Notes: generated from the sequence alone by a model not told the origin. Counted from the stretch's first letter, positions 16,480 through 23,157 are shown. The stretch: DNA of 47,278 nt from an uncultured Bacilli bacterium (GCA_934162285.1 CAKPHY010000010.1:1-47278); one strand, 5' to 3'. Program-made: numbers and translations.

Positions 16480-16977
16480 ATGGAAAAAAGAAAAAAAGAA
16501 ATCGTTAAAATGTTGTTAAAAGAAAATAATGAAAAATTCAATGAAGAAGAATTATTAGATATGTTAATATCAAAACCTATCGCTATAGACGTAGATAAAG
16601 TCGATCGAGAGAATGCTAAACTAGGTGATAAAATAGCTGATAAAATCACAGAAATCGCTGGTAGTTGGACGTTTATTATCTGTTTTACTTTATTTTTAAT
16701 AGGGTGGATATTACTTAATATTTATGCTTTTACTTCTTTAGATCCATATCCATTCATTTTGCTTAATTTGGTTTTATCTTGTATAGCAGCACTGCAAGCC
16801 CCAATTATAATGATGAGTCAAAATCGTGCTGCTAAAAAAGATAGTATGCGTAGCCAAAATGATTATAAAACAGACTTAAAAAGTGAATTAATTTTAGAAG
16901 AATTACATGATAAAATGGAAAAAATAATTGCAAATCAAAATAAAATATTAAAAGAATTAAATAAAGATAAAAAATGA
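16480..16977 (+). CDS. DUF1003 family membrane protein
   Basis: 165 residues with the DUF1003 core: GSWTFI opening the first membrane helix, FLIGWILLN, DPYPFILLNLVLSCIAALQAPIIMMSQNRAAKKD. Two transmembrane segments (about 62-82 and 90-112) are flanked by a charged N-terminal region and a C-terminal coiled coil rich in Glu/Lys. The function is unknown. AAGGTGA precedes the start by 6 nt. It lies between two terminators, so it is probably co-transcribed only by readthrough or has its own weak promoter. Confidence 0.85.
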   Translation: MEKRKKEIVKMLLKENNEKFNEEELLDMLISKPIAIDVDKVDRENAKLGDKIADKITEIAGSWTFIICFTLFLIGWILLNIYAFTSLDPYPFILLNLVLSCIAALQAPIIMMSQNRAAKKDSMRSQNDYKTDLKSELILEELHDKMEKIIANQNKILKELNKDKK

Positions 16978-16996
16978 AACGATGGTTTCTTTTTTT
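16976..16996 (+). terminator. Terminator after the DUF1003 gene
   Basis: GAAAC (16976-16980) pairs with GTTTC (16985-16989) around GATG, followed by seven T. The stem is short but compact. Confidence 0.65.
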
Positions 16997-17006
16997 AAAC
17001 TTTTAT

Positions 17007-17035
17007 TTGAAACTTACCATCAAATACGATAAAAT
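17007..17035 (+). promoter_or_regulatory. Promoter of the YdcF-like gene, predicted leaderless
   Basis: TTGAAA (17007-17012), a 17-nt spacer and TAAAAT (17030-17035). The ATG at 17042 lies 7 nt after the -10 box, where transcription should begin, and no Shine-Dalgarno is present. Confidence 0.6.
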
Positions 17036-17041
17036 ATAAAT

Positions 17042-17671
17042 ATGAATGAAATATTAATAAATGCAGAAACTATATATAATTACTTAAATATAAAAGAAAA
17101 TCTAACAGATTCTGATTTAATACTTGGATGTGGTTGTATGGATACAACTATTGTTGAAGTTTGTAATGTATTATATAAACAACTTCATTCTCAAAAAATC
17201 ATTTTTAGTGGTAAAAGTGGTAAAGGAACAATAGGAAAAATCTCATCTTCAGAAGCCCAGAGATTTAAAAATTATGCAATAGAATTGGGTATGCCATCAG
17301 AAAAAATTTTGTTAGAAGAACATGCAAGAACAACTAAAGAAAATATAAAAAAATCTATTAAAAAAGTAAAATTTGAAAAAATAACTATAGTTCATAAACC
17401 TTATGTTTTAAAAAGATGTGATCAAATTTGTAAAAAATTAAAAATAAATTATCAACTAGCAACAATTAATTTATCATTTAAAGAATATATTAACAAAGTA
17501 ATTACTGATAAAACCATGATTTTGGATGATATAATAAATGAATTAGTAGGCGAAATTTTTATTTTAAAGCACTATAGAATGTTTAGAATATCCAAAGTAA
17601 ATATTCCTAAAGAAGTAATAAAATCATACTTTTTTTTAAAGAAAAAAAGTTATAAAAAATACACAATATAA
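17042..17671 (+). CDS. YdcF/DUF218-like protein
   Basis: 209 residues. The DUF218 (YdcF/SanA/ElyC) pattern is visible. LILGCGCMD is the first strand and loop, then IIFSGKSGKGT, SEAQRFKNYAIELGMPSEKILLEEHARTTKENI and ITIVHKPYVLKRCDQICKKL follow in the expected order. Some members bind SAM or act in envelope polysaccharide metabolism, but the substrate is unknown. No signal peptide is seen, so this is a cytosolic version. The mRNA is predicted to start at the ATG. It is the last gene before the accessory island. Confidence 0.75.
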   Translation: MNEILINAETIYNYLNIKENLTDSDLILGCGCMDTTIVEVCNVLYKQLHSQKIIFSGKSGKGTIGKISSSEAQRFKNYAIELGMPSEKILLEEHARTTKENIKKSIKKVKFEKITIVHKPYVLKRCDQICKKLKINYQLATINLSFKEYINKVITDKTMILDDIINELVGEIFILKHYRMFRISKVNIPKEVIKSYFFLKKKSYKKYTI

Positions 17672-17791
17672 AAATTTTGACAATATAATTAAATAATTAA
17701 ACAAATTATTTGTATTAATGCTTTTTAGTATGATAAATTATTAACTAAAAAACATGAGATTTTTTTATAAATAAAGATAGAGGAGGTATTT

Positions 17792-17878
17792 ATGTTTAAC
17801 TTAGTCAGTGAATATAAACCAAACAAGTTCAAATCGAAGGAACACGAAGTGTTAAAAGGCAAAATATATAAAGATTAA
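17792..17878 (+). pseudogene. Chimeric scar: uvrB 5' end fused to a RhuM internal fragment
   Basis: An AGAGGAGGTATTTATG start region and the next 27 bases repeat the beginning of uvrB (MFNLVSEYKP; the intact gene begins MFKLVSEYKP). At 17822 it switches to 43 bases (17822-17864) identical to 20724-20766, which is inside the RhuM-like gene but in another frame. The fusion reads for 28 codons. It is a recombination remnant, not a functional gene. The rest of 17672-18046 holds no gene; it carries this scar, the cassette promoter and one copy of an island repeat. Confidence 0.85.
17822..17864 (+). repeat. 43-bp direct repeat, copy 1 (copy 2 at 20724-20766)
   Basis: All 43 bases are identical to the internal part of the RhuM-like gene. 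The repeat starts within the right arm of a perfect hairpin found at copy 2. It marks one side of a past recombination event. Confidence 0.9.
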
Positions 17879-17879
17879 C

Positions 17880-17919
17880 TTGACTTTAATATTATTATCT
17901 GTTATTTTAATATTAAAGT
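17880..17919 (+). promoter_or_regulatory. Promoter of the peptide cassette with an overlapping inverted repeat
   Basis: TTGACT (17880-17885), a 17-nt spacer and TATTTT (17903-17908) preceded by TGT (extended -10). An inverted repeat with 11-bp arms, ACTTTAATATT (17883-17893) and AATATTAAAGT (17909-17919), overlaps the -35 and flanks the -10. This is a plausible operator. The leader to the GTG at 18047 is about 130 nt. Confidence 0.5.
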
Positions 17920-17994
17920 TATAAATAACAATACTCACTATCACTACACAAATCTACAGTCAATTTATATATTTAGCATAAAACATGGTGGTTG

Positions 17995-18012
17995 TTTGTT
18001 TTGTGTCTTTTA
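17995..18012 (+). repeat. Island repeat, copy 1
   Basis: TTTGTTTTGTGTCTTTTA matches 21092-21109 at 17 of 18 bases and shares its 3' half with 20439-20454. It lies just upstream of the peptide gene. Confidence 0.65.
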
Positions 18013-18046
18013 AATTTCATGAAAAAGCAAATGGAGGAGATTAAAC

Positions 18047-18274
18047 GTGAAAAATTTAAAAAAAGTAGAAAGTCTAAAAAATATAAAAATTGCTGTCATT
18101 AAATTATACAAAATATATATGGCACAAGCAAATCAAAATCAATTAGGAATGAATTGTTATCATGAAAATGGACATGATAATAGTGGATCTCATCCGGATT
18201 ATCATAGTGACTCTCATGACAATACCCCAGGTAGAATGATGATTCATACATTAGTTAAAAATGGAACAAATTAA
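18047..18274 (+). CDS. Putative RiPP precursor peptide, His-rich core
   Basis: A 75-residue peptide starting at GTG with GGAGG 9 nt upstream. Residues 1-36 are Lys/Leu/Ile-rich and fit a leader that could be bound by a modifying enzyme. Residues 37-59 are completely different and carry five H-x-[D/N] triplets at 39, 43, 49, 53 and 57 (HEN, HDN, HPD, HSD, HDN), with one Cys at 37 and two Tyr. The stop overlaps the radical SAM gene by 14 bp. Size, leader/core contrast and coupling to a SPASM enzyme suggest a RiPP precursor. Alternatively it is a metal-binding small protein that is not modified. I do not recognise the family. Confidence 0.65.
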   Translation: MKNLKKVESLKNIKIAVIKLYKIYMAQANQNQLGMNCYHENGHDNSGSHPDYHSDSHDNTPGRMMIHTLVKNGTN

Positions 18275-19361
18275 TACATTAATAAAACCTACAAACGATT
18301 GTAATATGAGATGTAAGTATTGTTTTGCTGAAAAATATGGTTATGAGAAATCTTTGTTAGATATTAATAAATTAAAGATTTATATTGAATTATTGACAAA
18401 AAAATATAAATATATAAATTTGGTGTGGCATGGAGGAGAACCATTGTTAGCACCTTTAGATTATTATGAAGAAATATATGATTATTGCAAAAAGTTTGAT
18501 TCTAAATTTATATATTCATTACAAACAAATGGTACATTACTAAATACTGATAATATAGATTTTTTTAAAGCAAACAGCACTAACATTGGATTATCGTTTG
18601 ATGGTTTAACAAATGATAAAACTAGGTCTTATACACAAAAAATTTTAGAAAATATTAAATTACTACAATCAAATGGAATGTATCCTGGGGCAATTTTGGT
18701 AGTTAATCAAAATAATGTAAATAATTTAATTGGAGAATATGAATACTTTAAATCATTGAATCTAGGTATGAAAATGAATCCTATGTTTAATGATGGAGCT
18801 GCAAAAGAAAATAATTTTTTTGATTTAGATCCTAATGAATATATCAAAAATTTTGTAGAATTTTTTAAATACTGGTCTTTAGATACAACATGTAACATAA
18901 ATGTTTCAACCTGTATAGAACTAGTAAATCTAGTATTAAATGAGAAAAGTAGCGTTTGGACATTTAATTCTTGTTTAGAAAAATGGTTATGTTTCGACAG
19001 CGATGGACATTTGTATCCATGCGATAGATTGTGCCTAGAAGAATATGATTTAGGTGACGTTACAAGAATGGCATCGATAGAAGAAGCGTTTGAGAATAAA
19101 AATTTTTTAAAACTTCTGCAAAATAGTATTTCAAGAAGACAAAACTGTATTGAAAATTGTGAGTATTTTAAAAATTGTTATGGTGGATGTAATGCCAACT
19201 TCATTTTAAATGAGAAGAATAAAAATAGTGTTTCATGCCACATTCAAAAAGGTATTTTGAAAGAAATTAAAAAGTTTATAATTGAACTTAACAATGAAAA
19301 AGAGTATGACAAATTAAATTATAGTTTATCCAAAGTTTTAATAAAAAGGAGTATTAAATGA
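18261..19361 (+). CDS. Radical SAM/SPASM peptide-modifying enzyme
   Basis: 366 residues. The radical SAM cluster motif CNMRCKYC (C14, C18, C21) is followed by the SAM-binding GGEP (WHGGEPLL) and the QTNGTLL and GLSFDG strands of a partial TIM barrel. The C-terminal SPASM domain binds auxiliary Fe-S clusters: C-x5-C, DGHLYPC, DRLC, then C-x3-C-x5-C-x3-C (CIENCEYFKNCYGGC) and a last Cys in SVSC. Such enzymes install thioether, C-C or epimer modifications in peptides, or activate sulfatases. No sulfatase is nearby and the short peptide is coupled upstream, so peptide maturation is favoured. It needs anaerobic or protected conditions. The stop overlaps the next gene by 4 bp. Confidence 0.88.
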   Translation: MEQINTLIKPTNDCNMRCKYCFAEKYGYEKSLLDINKLKIYIELLTKKYKYINLVWHGGEPLLAPLDYYEEIYDYCKKFDSKFIYSLQTNGTLLNTDNIDFFKANSTNIGLSFDGLTNDKTRSYTQKILENIKLLQSNGMYPGAILVVNQNNVNNLIGEYEYFKSLNLGMKMNPMFNDGAAKENNFFDLDPNEYIKNFVEFFKYWSLDTTCNINVSTCIELVNLVLNEKSSVWTFNSCLEKWLCFDSDGHLYPCDRLCLEEYDLGDVTRMASIEEAFENKNFLKLLQNSISRRQNCIENCEYFKNCYGGCNANFILNEKNKNSVSCHIQKGILKEIKKFIIELNNEKEYDKLNYSLSKVLIKRSIK

Positions 19362-19912
19362 TGAAATATGTTTATCATGGAAGTCCTATACCCAATTTAA
19401 AGATTATTAAAGCAAAGGAAAGCACTCATATGAAAAAATGGGTATATGCATGTACATCTAAAGCTATATCAACAATTTTTTTATCACAATTAGGTAATGA
19501 CTTATATTATTCTTTATCTGGTGATGGAATAGACTATCAGGTAGAACTAGTTGAAAGAAAAAAGGGCATGTTTAAACACATCTTTAATTGTTCGGGCTAT
19601 ATTTATAAATTGGATGCATCTAATTTTAAAAATGGTCAAACTGGATGGTCTGCAGAATTAGTTAGTGATAAAGATGAAACCGTTTTAGAAACTATTTATA
19701 TTGAAAATGTTTATAAAGAACTAGTTAAATTGAATGAAGCAGGTCTAATAAAATTATATTTATATCCTGAAAGACCTAATAGGATACCACAGGATAATAG
19801 CGACTTAATTCCAAAAGTAATTAGGTGGCAAAAAAATGGTTTCGATGTAAATAAATTTTATAAATTGTATCCAGAATTAAAAGATAAATTTTTACAAACA
19901 TTGAATGAATAG
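19358..19912 (+). CDS. Third cassette gene; ADP-ribosyltransferase-like N terminus, function unknown
   Basis: 184 residues, coupled to the radical SAM gene by ATGA. It opens with VYHGSPIPNLKIIKAKESTHMKKWVYACTSK in order: a YHGS strand, a Ser/Thr-His stretch, then VYAxxxK-A followed by a helix. This resembles the first two elements (H..., Y...) of ADP-ribosyltransferase-like folds such as DUF3990-type toxins, and an acidic LETIYIENVYKEL segment could supply the third. No signal peptide or membrane segment is seen. It might modify the peptide, act as the effector, or give immunity. The fold call is weak; the association with the cassette is strong. Confidence 0.45.
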   Translation: MMKYVYHGSPIPNLKIIKAKESTHMKKWVYACTSKAISTIFLSQLGNDLYYSLSGDGIDYQVELVERKKGMFKHIFNCSGYIYKLDASNFKNGQTGWSAELVSDKDETVLETIYIENVYKELVKLNEAGLIKLYLYPERPNRIPQDNSDLIPKVIRWQKNGFDVNKFYKLYPELKDKFLQTLNE

Positions 19913-19970
19913 TTGTGCGATATTTGTTATTTATAAAATTATAACCCATGCCAAGTAAAAAAATGAATTA

Positions 19971-20000
19971 ACAAGAAGGATCTAATCCTTCTTGTTTTTC
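19971..20000 (+). terminator. Strong terminator closing the peptide cassette
   Basis: ACAAGAAGGA (19971-19980) pairs perfectly with TCCTTCTTGT (19986-19995) around TCTAA, followed by TTTT. It insulates the cassette from the uvrB fragment downstream. Confidence 0.92.
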
Positions 20001-20020
20001 TACATAAATAGTAGTAAAAT
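19992..20020 (+). promoter_or_regulatory. Promoter in front of the truncated uvrB copy
   Basis: TTGTTT (19992-19997), a 17-nt spacer and TAAAAT (20015-20020). The -35 overlaps the terminator 3' arm. It may be the ancestral uvrB promoter, now separated from the intact gene. Confidence 0.45.
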
Positions 20021-20057
20021 ATCGATGGAAAAAGACAGGTAGAATAAGAGGTGTTTT

Positions 20058-20372
20058 ATGTTTAAATTAGTAAGTGAATATAAACAAAGTGGTGATCAAC
20101 CAAAAGCTATCAAAGAACTGGTAGAAGGAGTTAAATCTGGTAAAAAAAATCAAGTATTATTAGGGGCTACTGGTACTGGTAAAACTTTTACAATTGCTAA
20201 CGTAATTAAAGAGGTAAATAAGCCAACTCTAGTTTTGGCACATAACAAAACTCTAGCAGGACAACTTTATAGTGAACTTAAAGAACTATTTCCAGAGAAT
20301 CATGTTGAATACTTTGTTTCTTATTATGATGTTAGCACTTTTCCTATATTATCTAGTGTTATTTTGTTTTGA
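20058..20372 (+). pseudogene. Truncated uvrB copy (5' 91 codons)
   Basis: Bases 20048-20330 repeat 21180-21462 with only about six substitutions. The fragment keeps the start, the Walker A (LLGATGTGKT) and residues up to YFVSYYD, then breaks at 20331 and reads 13 unrelated residues to a TGA. It lacks the beta-hairpin, all later helicase motifs and the UVR domain, so it cannot replace UvrB. A complete copy lies 0.8 kb downstream. The close identity points to a recent duplication. Any product would be a 104-residue ATP-binding stub. Confidence 0.92.
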
Positions 20373-20434
20373 TAAATCCGCAAAAATAGGACTAAATAAA
20401 ACGAAATGGACTAGATAATACTGAGTGTTAAAAT
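20331..20434. repeat. Imperfect inverted repeat at the uvrB breakpoint (MITE-like)
   Basis: The left arm (about 20331-20370) and right arm (about 20397-20434) are imperfect reverse complements. The best part is ATTATCTAGT versus ACTAGATAAT, with ATTTTGTTTT versus AAAACGAAAT inside it and TTAGCACT versus AGTGTTAA outside. The left arm begins exactly where uvrB homology stops. It could be a small non-autonomous element or a relic of an insertion sequence end. No transposase gene is in the window. Confidence 0.5.
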
Positions 20435-20438
20435 AAAA

Positions 20439-20454
20439 TTTGTGACTTTTATTC
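20439..20454 (+). repeat. Island repeat, copy 2
   Basis: TTTGTGACTTTTATTC is identical to 21097-21112. The two copies bracket the RhuM-like remnant. Confidence 0.7.
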
Positions 20455-20706
20455 GTCCAAATTAGTTTCAATAAAAAATTAATGTATGAAAGGAGTAACA
20501 TAAATGAGTAATATAATAGTTGGTAATGAAAAAAATATTTTATTTTATAGTGATGAAAATGGACAAACTAAAGTAGAAGTAATTTTACAAGATGAAAATG
20601 TTTGGTTAAATGTAAATGCCATAGCTACTCTTTTTGATGTACAAAGACCTGCTATTGTAAAACATATAAATAATATATATAATGATGAAGAATTAAGTAA
20701 AGAATC

Positions 20707-20731
20707 AACTTGTTCCGTTTTGGAACAAGTT
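20707..20731. repeat. Perfect inverted repeat inside the RhuM-like gene
   Basis: AACTTGTTCC (20707-20716) and GGAACAAGTT (20722-20731) are perfect complements around a 5-nt loop. The 43-bp repeat shared with 17822-17864 starts inside the right arm, so this hairpin coincides with a recombination breakpoint. Confidence 0.85.
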
Positions 20732-20766
20732 CAAATCGAAGGAACACGAAGTGTTAAAAGGCAAAA
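20724..20766 (+). repeat. 43-bp direct repeat, copy 2
   Basis: Identical to 17822-17864. Here it is part of the RhuM-like coding sequence, so this is the probable source copy. Confidence 0.9.
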
Positions 20767-21091
20767 GGAATATTATAATCTGGATATGATTATTTCTATT
20801 GGTTTTAGAGTTAATTCTAAAAAGGCAATTAAATTTAGAAGTTGGGCAAATGAAATAATTAAAGATTATATGATACAAGGTTTTGCACTTGATGATGATA
20901 GATTTATGAAAGCAAAAAAATCTGATCAAGAATATTTTAAAAGATTACTTGAAAGAATAAAACTAATTCGCACAAGTGAGAGAATGTTTTATCAAAAAAT
21001 TACAGATATAAAAAAGTAAAAAAAGTAAATTTGTGACCTGTAAATATTGCTTGAAGTGTTGAAAATAAAAGAAAAAATAAATGGGGACAAA

Positions 21092-21112
21092 TTTGTTTTG
21101 TGACTTTTATTC
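21092..21112 (+). repeat. Island repeat, copy 3
   Basis: It combines the full TTTGTTTTGTGACTTTTA (as at 17995-18012, one mismatch) with the TTTGTGACTTTTATTC shared with 20439-20454. It lies between the RhuM remnant and the intact uvrB. The rest of 21020-21189 shows no gene. Confidence 0.7.
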
Positions 21113-21189
21113 ATCATTAACGTAAAAATTGAATTATTAACCATAAAAATATGTAAAAATTTGATAAAAAATAATATAGGAGGTGTTTT

Positions 21190-23139
21190 ATGTTTAAATT
21201 AGTAAGTGAATATAAACCAAGTGGTGATCAGCCGAAAGCTATCAAAGAACTGGTAGAAGGAGTTAAATCTGGTAAAAAAAATCAAGTATTATTAGGGGCT
21301 ACTGGTACTGGTAAAACTTTTACAATTGCTAACGTAATTAAAGAGGTAAATAAGCCAACTTTAGTTTTGGCACATAACAAAACTCTAGCAGGGCAACTTT
21401 ATAGTGAACTTAAAGAACTATTTCCAGAGAATCATGTTGAATACTTTGTTTCTTATTACGATTATTATCAACCAGAAGCTTATGTACCAAAGACTGATAC
21501 TTATATTGAAAAAGATGCCTCAATCAATGATGAAATAGATGAACTTAGACATTCTGCTACAGCATCAATTTTAAAAAATCCTGATACTATAGTCGTAGCT
21601 AGTGTTTCTTGTATTTATGGTGTTGGTGAAATAGAGGAATACGAAAAGAAAATATTAACATTAAATATCGGCGATAAAATTGAACGTAATGATGTTTTAG
21701 AAAAATTAGTAGAAATGCTTTATGAACGAAATAATATTGACTTTAAAAGAGGAACTTTTAGAGTAAAAGGCGATGTTTTAGAAATTATTCCTTCAAGTGA
21801 GCATAGTAAAGGCATAAGAGTAGATTTTTTTGATGATGAAATAGAAAGTATTTACGAATTTGATGTTGTAACTGGTCGTGTAATAAATCAGAAAAAAACC
21901 ATATCAATATTCCCAGCAAGTCTCTTTGTAACTAGCGAAGAAAAGATAAAAAAAGCTGTAGCAAATATTAAAAAAGAATTAGAAGAAAGATTAGCATATT
22001 TTAAAGCAAATAATAAATTGCTTGAAGCTCAAAGATTAGAAGAAAGAACCAATTATGATATGGAAATGTTATTAGAAACTGGTTTTTGTCATGGTGTTGA
22101 AAATTATTCTCGTCATTTAGCTTTAAAAGAGCCAGGAGCAACCCCAACAACCTTAATTGACTTCTTCAGAAAGAATTTTTTGTTAGTAATTGATGAATCA
22201 CATGTTACTGTACCTCAAATCAGAGGTATGTATAATGGCGATCAAGCCCGAAAAAAAGTTCTTGTTGATTATGGTTTTAGATTACCAAGTGCTATGGACA
22301 ACCGACCTTTAAAATTTGAAGAGTTTAAAGAAAAACTTGATCAAGTAATTTACATATCAGCTACACCTGGAGATTATGAATTAGAACTTGCAGGTGGGTA
22401 TGTTGAACAAATTATTCGTCCAACAGGACTTTTAGATCCAGAAATAGATGTAAGATTATCGAAAAATCAAATTGATGATTTAGTAAATGAAATAAATAAG
22501 CAGAAAGAAAAAAATGAACGTACACTTGTGACAACTTTAACAATAAGAATGTCAGAAGAATTGACAACATATTTAAAAAAATTAGACATCAAAGTTGCCT
22601 ATTTACATAGTGAAATTAAAACTCTTGAACGTTTGCAAATCATAAGAGATCTTCGCTTAGGTAAATATGATGTTTTAGTAGGTATAAATCTTTTAAGAGA
22701 AGGCTTAGATATCCCTGAAGTTAGTTTAGTATGTATTATTGATGCTGATAAACAAGGATTTTTGCGTAGTGAAAGATCTCTTATTCAAACAATAGGTCGT
22801 GCTGCTAGAAATGCGAATGGTCGTGTTATAATGTATTCCGATCAAATAAGTGAAGCTATGGATATTGCTATTAAAGAAACAAATCGAAGAAGAACTATTC
22901 AAATGGAATATAATAAAGAACATGGTATCATTCCTAAAACAATTATGAAAAAAATTCCCGAAATAGTTAGTAATAATTTAGAGAAAAAAGTAAAAGAAGA
23001 AGAACATCTAAGCAAATATGAAAAAGAAAAATTGATTGCATCTATAGAAAAAGAAATGTTAGAAGCTGCTAAAAATTTAGAATTTGAAAGAGCAACCGAA
23101 CTTCGTGATATTTTGTTTGAAATGCGCAGTAAAAAATAG
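21190..23139 (+). CDS. uvrB: Excinuclease ABC subunit B, intact copy
   Basis: UvrB (649 residues, full length) is the damage-verification helicase of nucleotide excision repair, working with UvrA, UvrC and, through Mfd (7462), with stalled transcription. It has Walker A LLGATGTGKTFT, the beta-hairpin YFVSYYDYYQPEAYVPKTDTY, the DESH box, SATPGDYE, the GLDIPEVSLV and QTIGRAARN motifs and a C-terminal UVR domain (AKNLEFERATELRDILFEM). AGGAGGTG lies 6-7 nt before the ATG. The 5' 283 bp is duplicated at 20048. Its upstream region differs from that of the truncated copy, and only a poor promoter (TTGAAT at 21129) is visible. Confidence 0.97.
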   Translation: MFKLVSEYKPSGDQPKAIKELVEGVKSGKKNQVLLGATGTGKTFTIANVIKEVNKPTLVLAHNKTLAGQLYSELKELFPENHVEYFVSYYDYYQPEAYVPKTDTYIEKDASINDEIDELRHSATASILKNPDTIVVASVSCIYGVGEIEEYEKKILTLNIGDKIERNDVLEKLVEMLYERNNIDFKRGTFRVKGDVLEIIPSSEHSKGIRVDFFDDEIESIYEFDVVTGRVINQKKTISIFPASLFVTSEEKIKKAVANIKKELEERLAYFKANNKLLEAQRLEERTNYDMEMLLETGFCHGVENYSRHLALKEPGATPTTLIDFFRKNFLLVIDESHVTVPQIRGMYNGDQARKKVLVDYGFRLPSAMDNRPLKFEEFKEKLDQVIYISATPGDYELELAGGYVEQIIRPTGLLDPEIDVRLSKNQIDDLVNEINKQKEKNERTLVTTLTIRMSEELTTYLKKLDIKVAYLHSEIKTLERLQIIRDLRLGKYDVLVGINLLREGLDIPEVSLVCIIDADKQGFLRSERSLIQTIGRAARNANGRVIMYSDQISEAMDIAIKETNRRRTIQMEYNKEHGIIPKTIMKKIPEIVSNNLEKKVKEEEHLSKYEKEKLIASIEKEMLEAAKNLEFERATELRDILFEMRSKK

Positions 23140-23157
23140 TATAATCATAATAGGTGA
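23140..23157 (+). promoter_or_regulatory. Compact promoter-RBS module of lgt
   Basis: TATAAT at 23140-23145 starts at the last base pair step of the uvrB stop region and AGGTGA is at 23152-23157, with ATG at 23162. The leader would be about 10 nt. Confidence 0.55.

Larger units (their letters stand above)
20504..21019 (+). pseudogene. RhuM family protein, truncated
   Basis: 171 residues matching the N-terminal half of RhuM/virulence-associated proteins. It has a Bro-N-like opening with VWLNVNAIATLFDVQRPAIVKHI, then YYNLDMIISIGFRVNSKKAIKFRSWA, GFALDDDR and ERMFYQKITDI. Full members are about 330 residues, so the C-terminal half is missing and the reading frame ends just after ITDIKK. AAAGGAG precedes the start. 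RhuM genes are common accessory genes near mobile elements; their function is uncertain. A perfect hairpin lies within the gene at 20707-20731. Whether this half is still functional cannot be told. Confidence 0.8.

Noticed and set aside
18047..18274. His-Xaa-Ser (Hxs) peptide system
   Set aside because: That system has two radical SAM enzymes and H-x-S repeats. Here there is one enzyme and the third position is Asp or Asn.
18261..19361. Anaerobic sulfatase maturase
   Set aside because: The cysteine layout would allow it, but no sulfatase gene lies in the window and the short peptide gene is directly coupled upstream.
20504..21019. Phage antirepressor or KilA-type regulator
   Set aside because: The N terminus is Bro-N-like, but the LDxIIxxGxRVNS and FYQKITDI motifs identify the RhuM family; no other phage genes are nearby.
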